A DNA stretch of 11,519 bases from contig MNTL01000011.1 of the NCBI GenBank assembly GCA_001916965.1, forward strand, positions 1 to 11,519, written 5' to 3'. The notes below the pieces were generated by a model. It did not search any database, was not told where the DNA came from, and was given only the letters and a program-made list of their open reading frames with translations. The stretch comes from Roseburia sp. CAG:10041_57 (GTDB lineage Bacteria > Bacillota > Clostridia > Lachnospirales > Lachnospiraceae). Positions 1 to 6,372 of the stretch are shown piece after piece; the stretch's first letter is position 1, and each line of letters opens with the position of its first letter. The position numbers and the translations under genes are program-made.

Positions 1-63
1 GGCATGGGTGTAAGTGCAGAGATGCACTGAGCTGAATGTCACTAATAGGTCGAGGGCTTATCC
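1..63 (+). rRNA. 23S ribosomal RNA, 3' end only (partial)
   Basis: The first about 63 bases match the conserved tail of bacterial 23S rRNA: the AATAGGTCGAGGGCTTA block at about 44-60 follows the GCTGA helix strand that closes the molecule. The 5' part lies outside the window. The exact 3' end is uncertain by a few bases because the closing stem with the 5' end cannot be seen. It lies upstream of, and in the same orientation as, two tRNAs, as in an rrn operon. Confidence 0.93.
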
Positions 64-242
64 GGGAAGGCACAGGAAAGAGATACAAAAGGATGAAGAG
101 AGATTGAGGTTCGCTTGAAAGACGACAGAAGCATTTACTGCTGATGTCGGATGAAGAGACTTGAAGTTGCATGTATGAATAAGATACAACGGAGAGCAAA
201 GCGAACAGTTGTATTCGGTTTTGAGGGAACACAAATATATAC
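64..242 (+). other. 23S-tRNA spacer with two hairpins, no 5S rRNA seen
   Basis: This 179-base stretch holds no gene I can support, and I see no 5S rRNA consensus in it. Two stem-loops stand out. The first, at 123-149, pairs CGACA with TGTCG and AGCA with TGCT around a five-base loop, with a symmetric GA/GA internal loop that could form tandem sheared G-A pairs. The second pairs 183-190 with 208-215 (ATACAAC with GTTGTAT plus one G-T wobble) around a 17-base loop. Such helices in rRNA spacers are often processing sites, but that role is inferred here. Confidence 0.6.
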
Positions 243-314
243 GGCTCCGTGGTCAAGCGGTTAAGACATCGCCCTTTCACGGCGGTAACACGGGTTCGAT
301 TCCCGTCGGAGTCA
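243..314 (+). tRNA. tRNA-Glu (anticodon UUC)
   Basis: A full cloverleaf can be drawn. The acceptor stem pairs 243-249 with 307-313, with one G-T wobble at the second pair. The anticodon stem pairs 269-273 with 281-285 around loop CTTTCAC, with anticodon TTC at 276-278, which reads GAA/GAG. The T stem ACGGG/CCCGT closes a TTCGATT loop. The discriminator base is A314. CCA is not encoded, so a CCA-adding enzyme is needed. It is 6 bases from the next tRNA and probably processed from the same rrn transcript. Confidence 0.97.
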
Positions 315-320
315 TTAATT

Positions 321-393
321 GGGATCTTAGCTCAGCTGGGAGAGCATCTGCCTTACAAGCAGAGGGTCACAGGTTCGAGCCCTGTAGGTCCCA
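321..393 (+). tRNA. tRNA-Val (anticodon UAC)
   Basis: A full cloverleaf can be drawn. The acceptor stem pairs GGGATCT (321-327) with AGGTCCC (386-392). The anticodon stem TCTGC/GCAGA encloses loop CTTACAA, with anticodon TAC at 354-356, which reads valine GTN codons. The T loop is TTCGAGC and the discriminator is A393. CCA is not encoded. This is the last stable RNA of the cluster; a terminator begins 11 bases downstream. Confidence 0.97.
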
Positions 394-403
394 TTTTTGT
401 TTT

Positions 404-436
404 AGCAATAACAGAGTTCATGTTATTGCTTTTTTA
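404..436 (+). terminator. Rho-independent terminator of the rRNA/tRNA transcript
   Basis: A perfect 9-bp stem pairs AGCAATAAC (404-412) with GTTATTGCT (422-430) around a nine-base loop and is followed at once by a T run. It sits directly after tRNA-Val and ends the stable-RNA operon. Confidence 0.9.
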
Positions 437-439
437 AAT

Positions 440-467
440 TTGCTTTTCTATATAAATATGCTATAAT
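440..467 (+). promoter_or_regulatory. Extended -10 promoter for the 596-919 gene
   Basis: A consensus TATAAT at 462-467 is preceded by TG at 459-460 (TGC then TATAAT), an extended -10 element. A poor -35 match, TTGCTT at 440-445, lies 16 bases upstream. It is the best promoter between the tRNA terminator and the small gene, and would leave a leader of about 120 bases. Confidence 0.65.
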
Positions 468-510
468 GAAATAAAATTATAGGATTGTAAACGTGATTTC
501 ATGAAATAAT

Positions 511-529
511 TTGAGTAGATTGTGCTCAA
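511..529. repeat. Imperfect palindrome in the leader of the 596-919 gene
   Basis: TTGAGTA and TGCTCAA flank GATTG, giving a 19-base near-palindrome with six of seven arm positions complementary. It lies between the promoter and the start codon. It could be an operator or a weak RNA hairpin; nothing in the sequence says which. Confidence 0.3.
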
Positions 530-595
530 GGTGTACTAACTGTACATTAGAGATTTGTTGAATTGTGTCTGGTATTTGAATATATGGAGAGTACT

Positions 596-919
596 ATGGA
601 AAAACAAATTGTAGAGAGTGGAGATTCAGTTTATAAGGTCATTACATTAGATGACATTATAGGGAAAAAAGAAAATAAGAAACAGGAAGAAAAATCTCCA
701 GATAAGTCAACAGATAGTTTGGTTCCACTGGGTATGAGGGAAATTAAACTAGAGGATATTGAAACAACGAAAAAAGTAAAATATATAGAAAATCCCTTAC
801 CAGTACCTAAACGCAGGGAACATAAGGAAATGAGTTATGCAATTAACGAATTAACCTCAGAAAATGATGATTATGATGTCAAAGATATGACTGGAATGGA
901 TTTTTTTGATATAGAATAA
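596..919 (+). CDS. Uncharacterised small acidic protein, 107 aa
   Basis: I do not recognise a family. The ATG at 596 is chosen because GGAGAG at 586-591 lies just upstream; an in-frame ATG at 584 and the longer frame from 563 have no ribosome binding site. The protein is highly charged and soluble-looking, with no signal peptide or membrane segment. Residues 20-35 are a lysine/glutamate-rich low-complexity stretch. The rest is mostly polar, and the last 16 residues are acidic and end in an aromatic motif, GMDFFDIE. Such a profile suits a largely disordered adaptor with a short C-terminal binding peptide, but that is inference. The gene is bounded by terminators on both sides, so it looks monocistronic. 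It is followed by tepA-ftsK. Codon use is as AT-rich as its neighbours, and I see no sign of transfer. Confidence 0.75.
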   Translation: MEKQIVESGDSVYKVITLDDIIGKKENKKQEEKSPDKSTDSLVPLGMREIKLEDIETTKKVKYIENPLPVPKRREHKEMSYAINELTSENDDYDVKDMTGMDFFDIE

Positions 920-936
920 AATAATATATGATGAAG

Positions 937-942
937 CATAAT
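937..942 (+). promoter_or_regulatory. Possible -10 box for tepA (CATAAT)
   Basis: CATAAT at 937-942 matches five of six bases of the -10 consensus. A start about 7 bases later would fall inside the 5' arm of the terminator, so the transcript could not form that hairpin. No convincing -35 is visible, so this is only a candidate. Confidence 0.25.
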
Positions 943-969
943 AAAAAGAACCACGCAGGTTCTTTTTTT
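943..969 (+). terminator. Rho-independent terminator after the 596-919 gene
   Basis: AAAAGAACC (944-952) pairs perfectly with GGTTCTTTT (958-966) around the loop ACGCA and runs into a T tract. It lies only 26 bases before the tepA start codon, which leaves little room for a separate tepA promoter downstream. Confidence 0.88.
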
Positions 970-995
970 GTGCTTTTAAGATAGGAGGGATATAT

Positions 996-1700
996 ATGTC
1001 AGATCATTCTGATAAGGAAAAGGATAATCAACTGGACGATAAGAAGTATAAAGACGAAAAAATAGAAAAAGAAAGTCAGGTTACTTTAGAAGAGAACAGA
1101 GAGAATCACAGAATACATCTGATTACGATTATCGGTGAGATAGAAGGACATGAGAATGCAGGAAGTCAGTCTAAAGTTACGAAGTATGAATTATTATTGC
1201 CACAATTGGCTTCTATAGAAGACAGCTGTGATATAGATGGTGTATTATTACTATTAAATACAATGGGCGGTGATGTTGAAGCAGGTCTGGCAATTGCTGA
1301 GATGATGGCTTCCCTGAGCAAACCGACAGTATCGCTGGTGCTTGGAGGAAGTCACAGTATAGGTGTCCCCATTGCAGTAAGTACAAATTATTCTTTTATC
1401 GTTCCTTCAGGGACAATGGTCATTCATCCGGTAAGAATGAATGGTATGGTAATAGGTGCTCCACAGACTTTTAATTATTTCCGGGATGTGCAGAACAGAA
1501 TCATACAATTTGTATGTAAACATTGCAGAATTAAACAATCAAGATTAGAAGAACTTATGATGGAGACACAGATGTTGACGAAAGATGTGGGATCTGTGCT
1601 GGAAGGGGAAGAGGCAGTTAAAGAAGGAATTATTGATGAAATAGGAGGCATTTCGCAGGCTGTGCAAAAACTCCATGAACTGATCAGACAGTATAAATAA
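996..1700 (+). CDS. tepA: TepA-type ClpP-family serine protease
   Basis: A ClpP/crotonase-fold serine peptidase of the TepA (translocation-enhancing protein, Bacillus YmfB) branch, 234 aa. The start is set by AGGAGG at 983-988, seven bases before the ATG. Residues 1-38 are a charged, probably disordered N-terminal tail. The ClpP-like fold follows: NTMGGDVEAG at 88-97 is the usual oxyanion-region glycine motif, GGSHSIGVP at 117-125 carries the likely nucleophile Ser121, and IHPVR at 143-147 carries His144. Asp197 in TKDVG is the probable third triad member. Unlike true ClpP, this branch has no obvious Clp ATPase partner next door. In Bacillus the homologue has been linked to protein export and signal-peptide or spore-protein degradation. 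No signal peptide is seen, so it is probably cytosolic. Its position just upstream of ftsK/spoIIIE matches the Bacillus order, which supports the TepA call over ClpP. Confidence 0.9.
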   Translation: MSDHSDKEKDNQLDDKKYKDEKIEKESQVTLEENRENHRIHLITIIGEIEGHENAGSQSKVTKYELLLPQLASIEDSCDIDGVLLLLNTMGGDVEAGLAIAEMMASLSKPTVSLVLGGSHSIGVPIAVSTNYSFIVPSGTMVIHPVRMNGMVIGAPQTFNYFRDVQNRIIQFVCKHCRIKQSRLEELMMETQMLTKDVGSVLEGEEAVKEGIIDEIGGISQAVQKLHELIRQYK

Positions 1701-1735
1701 GGAAGCATGCAGATGCAATAATATTGAGAATTTTC

Positions 1736-1764
1736 ATGACAAGAGACCGGATAAATGTTATACT
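1736..1764 (+). promoter_or_regulatory. Sigma-A type promoter for ftsK
   Basis: ATGACA (1736-1741, five of six -35 bases) and TATACT (1759-1764, five of six -10 bases) are separated by exactly 17 bases. TG at 1756-1757 gives an extended -10. Transcription would start near 1771, giving a leader of about 70 bases to the ATG at 1844 and leaving the in-frame ATG at 1784 almost at the 5' end without a ribosome site. Confidence 0.75.
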
Positions 1765-1843
1765 ATAAGTTATGTAATGTAGTATGGAAATGGAATCATA
1801 TACAGCTATATTACAGGATAACGTAGAAACAGGGGGAAGTATT

Positions 1844-4564
1844 ATGGCATCTGCATCGGGAAGAAAGACAACGAAAGGCAGAACAAATACAAAATCTAAG
1901 GGAAGAACAACAAAGAGCAGAGCAAATACAAAAGGGAAAAAACGCTCTACAAGGAATGATGTAGATATTGCTGTAAAAAATGAGGTAGCATTAATCTGTA
2001 TTTTTGCTGCTGCCATTTTTCTGTTTTTGTGCGTAGTGCAGATTATTCATGGCGCTGCAGCAGATGGAATTCGCAATTTTATGTTCGGAGTTTTTGGACT
2101 GTTGGCATATGTAGTTCCTATTATTGTCTTTTTAGGCTTTGCCTTTGGAATATCTAATAAGGGAAATACAGTAGCAGTAATAAAGCTTGTCAGTGGAATC
2201 ATTTTAATTTTCCTTTTGGGAATTGTTTCGTATATGCTGCTAAAACAGGATTCGATGGTGGAAAATGGAGCGTTAATCTCTTCTTTATATCAATCTTCAG
2301 CAGAGCACCATGCCGGTGGCGGAGTATTGTTTGGCAGCATAGCGCATGGACTTTACAAATTAATTGGCTTTGGTGGTACGCTCTTTTTGGTGATTGTACT
2401 TGGAATTATATCTATCGTGTTTATCACCGAGAGAAGCTTCCTGTCCGGGATTAGAAAAGGCGGTTCTTACTTATTGGAAACTGCAAGAGAAGATGCAGAA
2501 AGAATGCGTGAGTACAGAGAGTCTTTGATGGATGAAGACGAGGAAGATGAATACGAATTTGATGAATATGAGGAAAAGAAACGTCAAAGAGCAGCACAGA
2601 GAAAGAGACAGGAAGAAATAAAAGCTCCTAAGGATATTTCACCAGAGCGCAGAATGGATAAGAAGGCGCGCGGCGTTATCTCCAGTGAATCAGTAACTTT
2701 GCAAAAGGATAAGAAGCCTATAAGTGCAAGAGGCGATATTCATGAGATCATCCTGAATGAGGAAAGTAATATAGAAGCTTTACCAGAGGATATTCGTCTT
2801 GAACCCTATGGTGAAAATTATGAAGAAATCAATCCTGTGCCAACAGCTGTTCCACAGGAGATTCAAGAGCCTGAGGTACTCAGTCCCATAGAAGAGTTCA
2901 AGATGGAGGTACAGGAACCGGAGATTGTAGATCCGTCTGCATTAGAAGCACTTCCAGAACCTGTAACAGAGGAGACCACAAGAGAAAAAGCAGTTGCAAA
3001 AAAGGCACAACATGAAGAAAAAGAAGAAATAGCCAGAGAAGAAGCCAATATTTCAAAGCAGATAGAACAGAATGAACAGCCAGGACAGAAATATGTGATT
3101 CCTCCAATTTCATTGTTGAAAAAAGGAGAAGGAAAAAAAGGCGATTCTGCAATGCAGCTAAAAGAAACAGCATTTCGTCTGCAACAGACATTACAGAATT
3201 TTGGCGTTAAAGTAACGATTACGGACATTAGCCAGGGTCCATCTGTTACCAGATATGAGCTGCAACCTGAACAGGGAGTTAAGGTAAGTAAAATTGTAGG
3301 TTTGTCTGATGATATTAAGTTGAACCTTGCAGCTACGGACATTAGAATTGAGGCGCCTATACCTGGTAAAGCGGCAGTAGGAATTGAAGTTCCTAATAAG
3401 GAAAACAGTGCTGTAGCATTGAGAGATCTTCTGGAATCGGAAGAGTTTAAGAAATTCCCGTCCAATATATGTTTTGCAGTGGGTAAAGATATTGGTGGTC
3501 AGGTAGTTGTAGCAGATATTGCCAAGATGCCGCATCTTTTGATCGCAGGTGCTACCGGATCTGGTAAATCGGTCTGCATTAATACCATAATTATGAGTAT
3601 CCTTTATAAAGCTGATCCGGAAGACGTAAAAATGATCATGATCGATCCCAAAGTTGTGGAATTAAGCGTATATAATGGAATCCCACATCTTATGATTCCT
3701 GTTGTAACTGATCCTAAGAAAGCATCAGCAGCATTACACTGGGGTGTTGCAGAGATGACAGACAGATATAAGAAATTTGCAGATATGAATGTAAGGGATC
3801 TGAAGGGATATAACAAAGCTGTAGAGAGTGGTAAGCTTTCCCCGGATGGCGAACCATTACAGAAAATGCCACAATTAGTTATCATTGTAGATGAGCTTGC
3901 TGATTTGATGATGGTTGCATCAAATGAGGTGGAAGAAAGTATTTGCCGACTTGCCCAGTTAGCTCGTGCAGCAGGCATTCATTTGATCATTGCGACACAA
4001 AGACCGTCTGTAGATGTTATTACAGGTCTGATCAAGGCAAATATGCCAAGTAGAGTTGCATTCAGTGTATCCAGTGGTGTGGACTCCAGAACCATTCTGG
4101 ATATGAATGGAGCGGAGAAACTTTTGGGTAAAGGTGATATGCTTTTCTATCCGCAGGGATACTCCAAGCCAGCCAGAATCCAGGGGGCATTTGTTTCTGA
4201 TTCAGAAGTATCTGATGTTGTAGATTTTATTAAAAATCAGATGATGGGTAATAATTACAGTACATCCGTAGAAGAACAGATCAAGACAATGCAGGGTTCA
4301 GCAGGAGCAGCCGGTTCTTCCAGTTCTGCAGGTGGACATGAAGTGGATGTATATTTCGCAGATGCCGGCAGATTTGTCATAGAGAAGGACAAAGCGTCTA
4401 TTGGTATGCTGCAACGTCTTTTTAAGATAGGATTTAACAGAGCAGCAAGAATTGTAGACCAGTTGGAAGAAGCCGGTGTTGTCAGTGCAGAAGAAGGTAC
4501 GAAGCCCCGTAAAGTTCTAATGAGTCTGGAACAATTTGAAAATTATCTAGACGAAGTGATATAA
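1844..4564 (+). CDS. ftsK: FtsK/SpoIIIE DNA translocase
   Basis: A membrane-anchored double-stranded DNA pump that moves chromosomal DNA through the division septum, or into the forespore in spore formers. The start at 1844 has GGGGGAAG at 1832-1838; the longer in-frame ATG at 1784 has no ribosome site. Length from 1844 is 906 aa. Residues 1-38 are a very basic tail with repeated arginine/lysine/threonine units. Membrane helices are near 48-68, 79-102, 111-133 and 176-194. A long linker to about 416 has an acidic block at 229-244 followed by a basic one. The motor holds Walker A GATGSGKS at 569-576 and Walker B LVIIVD at 678-683 with Glu684. The winged-helix gamma domain that reads polar DNA signals is at about 833-906. 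All domains are present and intact. The linker makes it longer than Bacillus SpoIIIE (about 790 aa). It is probably transcribed from its own promoter at 1736-1764, perhaps also from tepA. Confidence 0.96.
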   Translation: MASASGRKTTKGRTNTKSKGRTTKSRANTKGKKRSTRNDVDIAVKNEVALICIFAAAIFLFLCVVQIIHGAAADGIRNFMFGVFGLLAYVVPIIVFLGFAFGISNKGNTVAVIKLVSGIILIFLLGIVSYMLLKQDSMVENGALISSLYQSSAEHHAGGGVLFGSIAHGLYKLIGFGGTLFLVIVLGIISIVFITERSFLSGIRKGGSYLLETAREDAERMREYRESLMDEDEEDEYEFDEYEEKKRQRAAQRKRQEEIKAPKDISPERRMDKKARGVISSESVTLQKDKKPISARGDIHEIILNEESNIEALPEDIRLEPYGENYEEINPVPTAVPQEIQEPEVLSPIEEFKMEVQEPEIVDPSALEALPEPVTEETTREKAVAKKAQHEEKEEIAREEANISKQIEQNEQPGQKYVIPPISLLKKGEGKKGDSAMQLKETAFRLQQTLQNFGVKVTITDISQGPSVTRYELQPEQGVKVSKIVGLSDDIKLNLAATDIRIEAPIPGKAAVGIEVPNKENSAVALRDLLESEEFKKFPSNICFAVGKDIGGQVVVADIAKMPHLLIAGATGSGKSVCINTIIMSILYKADPEDVKMIMIDPKVVELSVYNGIPHLMIPVVTDPKKASAALHWGVAEMTDRYKKFADMNVRDLKGYNKAVESGKLSPDGEPLQKMPQLVIIVDELADLMMVASNEVEESICRLAQLARAAGIHLIIATQRPSVDVITGLIKANMPSRVAFSVSSGVDSRTILDMNGAEKLLGKGDMLFYPQGYSKPARIQGAFVSDSEVSDVVDFIKNQMMGNNYSTSVEEQIKTMQGSAGAAGSSSSAGGHEVDVYFADAGRFVIEKDKASIGMLQRLFKIGFNRAARIVDQLEEAGVVSAEEGTKPRKVLMSLEQFENYLDEVI

Positions 4565-4568
4565 AAAT

Positions 4569-4605
4569 GTTACAATTTTGTCAATGTTCTTATACTGTGA
4601 CAAAA
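4569..4605 (+). promoter_or_regulatory. fhs control region: inverted repeat over a -10-like box
   Basis: TTTTGTCA at 4576-4583 and TGACAAAA at 4598-4605 form a perfect 8-bp inverted repeat with 14 bases between the arms. TATACT at 4591-4596 lies between the arms, with GTTACA at 4569-4574 as a weak -35 (16-base spacer). No T run follows, so it is not a normal terminator of ftsK. An operator overlapping the fhs promoter is the simplest reading, but the protein that would bind is unknown. Confidence 0.45.
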
Positions 4606-4667
4606 AGTATATGATAACGCACAAAACAGTAGAGAAGAAAAGGAACCAGAAGATAGGAGTAAAAATG

Positions 4668-6338
4668 ATGAAGACAGATATTGAGATTGCACAGGAAGCT
4701 GAACTGAAACCTATTACCGAAGTAGCAGAATTATTGGATATGACAATGGATGATTTGGAACTTTATGGAAAATATAAAGCAAAAATCTCTGATGAATATT
4801 TGAAGAAAATTGAAAAAAACGAGGATGGTAAATTAATTCTTGTTACTGCAATTAATCCAACTCCGGCTGGAGAAGGTAAGACAACCACAAGTGTAGGTCT
4901 GGGACAGGCATTCGGCAGGTTAGGTCTAAAGTCGGTCATTGCATTAAGAGAGCCTTCTCTGGGACCATGCTTTGGTATTAAGGGAGGCGCTGCAGGCGGT
5001 GGAATGGCGCAGGTAGTTCCTATGGAAGATTTGAATCTGCATTTTACAGGTGATTTCCATGCAATTACTTCGGCTAACAATCTGTGCGCTGCTTTATTGG
5101 ATAATCATATTCAGCAGGGTAATGAATTAGGGATTGATACAAGACAGATTGTATGGAAAAGATGTCTTGATATGAATGATCGTGTATTACGTAATGTTGT
5201 TGTCGGACTTGGCAATAAGATGGATGGATTTGTCAGAGAAGATCATTTTGTTATTACAGTAGCTTCTGAGATTATGGCTGTTTTATGTCTGGCAGAAGAC
5301 ATGGAGGATCTGAAACGCAGACTGGATCGTATGGTTGTTGCTTATAACTATGCAGGAGAACCTGTTACAGCAGGACAGATTCATGCCACAGGTGCTATGG
5401 CTGCACTTTTGAAGGATGCAATTAAGCCTAATCTTATTCAGACACTGGAACATACACCGGCTATTGTACATGGTGGACCTTTTGCAAATATAGCTCATGG
5501 ATGTAATAGTGTACGCGCAACGAAAGCAGCGCTGAAAATGGCTGATTATGTTGTAACAGAAGCCGGTTTTGGTGCAGATCTTGGTGCAGAGAAATTCTTT
5601 GATATCAAGTGCCGTGCAGCAGGATTAGAACCGGATGCTGTTGTTCTTGTAGCTACGATCCGTGCATTAAAGTATAACGGTGGAGTACCTAAGAAAGATC
5701 TGAATCAGGAAAATATGGAGGCTCTTTCAAAAGGAATTGCCAATCTTGAGAAACATATTGAAAACTTACATAAATATGGTGTGCCTGTAGTGGTAACATT
5801 AAATGCGTTTATAACAGATACAGAAGAAGAAATAGATTTTGTAAGAAACTTCTGCAAAGAGAGAAATTGTGAATTCGCTTTGTCACAGGTATGGGAAAAA
5901 GGCGGAGAAGGTGGTATTGAACTGGCAAAAGCCATTTTGAATACGATTGAAACCAAAGAAAGCAATTTCAAACCATTATATGATGTTAATCAGCCGATTC
6001 GCGATAAGATTACATGCATTGCAAAAGAAATATATGGTGCGGATGAAGTAATATTTGCACCGGCTGCTGAGAAGCAGATAGACAGACTGGAAAGTCAGGG
6101 ATATGGTAATCTGCCAATCTGTATGGCAAAGAACCAGTATTCTCTGTCAGATGATCCTACATTATTGGGTCGTCCATCCGGCTTTGCAATTAATATAAGA
6201 GAAGTATATGTGTCCGCGGGCGCAGGTTTTGTGGTTGCTTTGACAGGAGCTGTCATGACAATGCCTGGATTACCTAAGACACCGGCTGCATATCAGATCG
6301 ATGTAACAGATGATGGTGTTATTACAGGATTATTCTAA
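4668..6338 (+). CDS. fhs: Formate-tetrahydrofolate ligase
   Basis: The enzyme (formyltetrahydrofolate synthetase) joins formate to tetrahydrofolate using ATP, giving 10-formyl-THF for purines, initiator formyl-Met and, in acetogens, the methyl branch of the Wood-Ljungdahl pathway. The ATG at 4668 is preferred: AGGAGT at 4655-4660 lies seven bases upstream, and the resulting 556 aa is the usual length of the single-function bacterial enzyme. An ATG at 4665 is also possible, while a longer frame from a TTG at 4578 starts inside the inverted repeat. TPAGEGKTT at 65-73 is the family P-loop. The conserved block EPSLGPCFGIKGGAAGGG at 95-112 is the other family signature. The C-terminal region around GYGNLPICMAKNQYS (479-493) is intact. 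There is no fused MTHFD domain. The enzyme is cytosolic and a homotetramer in known clostridial members. By itself it does not prove acetogenesis. Confidence 0.97.
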   Translation: MKTDIEIAQEAELKPITEVAELLDMTMDDLELYGKYKAKISDEYLKKIEKNEDGKLILVTAINPTPAGEGKTTTSVGLGQAFGRLGLKSVIALREPSLGPCFGIKGGAAGGGMAQVVPMEDLNLHFTGDFHAITSANNLCAALLDNHIQQGNELGIDTRQIVWKRCLDMNDRVLRNVVVGLGNKMDGFVREDHFVITVASEIMAVLCLAEDMEDLKRRLDRMVVAYNYAGEPVTAGQIHATGAMAALLKDAIKPNLIQTLEHTPAIVHGGPFANIAHGCNSVRATKAALKMADYVVTEAGFGADLGAEKFFDIKCRAAGLEPDAVVLVATIRALKYNGGVPKKDLNQENMEALSKGIANLEKHIENLHKYGVPVVVTLNAFITDTEEEIDFVRNFCKERNCEFALSQVWEKGGEGGIELAKAILNTIETKESNFKPLYDVNQPIRDKITCIAKEIYGADEVIFAPAAEKQIDRLESQGYGNLPICMAKNQYSLSDDPTLLGRPSGFAINIREVYVSAGAGFVVALTGAVMTMPGLPKTPAAYQIDVTDDGVITGLF

Positions 6339-6372
6339 TGTGTAAGGAAGACCAGCAAGGAGTCAGCCTAGT

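Noticed and set aside
209..466. Open frames across the tRNA region (85 and 62 aa)
   Set aside because: They run through both tRNA genes and the terminator stem and have no ribosome site.
1784..1843. 20-residue N-terminal extension of FtsK from the ATG at 1784
   Set aside because: No ribosome site, and only about 13 bases after the predicted transcription start; GGGGGAAG supports 1844.
1844..1960. Repeated basic codons at the FtsK N-terminus as a DNA repeat or array
   Set aside because: Irregular low-complexity coding for a basic cytosolic tail; no regular unit or spacer as in a CRISPR or tandem array.
2863..3465. 200-aa open frame on the - strand inside ftsK, and other long - strand frames
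   Set aside because: They are antisense to well-supported conserved genes, have no recognisable domain and arise from codon bias.
4578..4667. 30-residue N-terminal extension of formate-tetrahydrofolate ligase
   Set aside because: It begins with TTG inside an inverted repeat; start at 4668 has a good AGGAGT and gives the family length.
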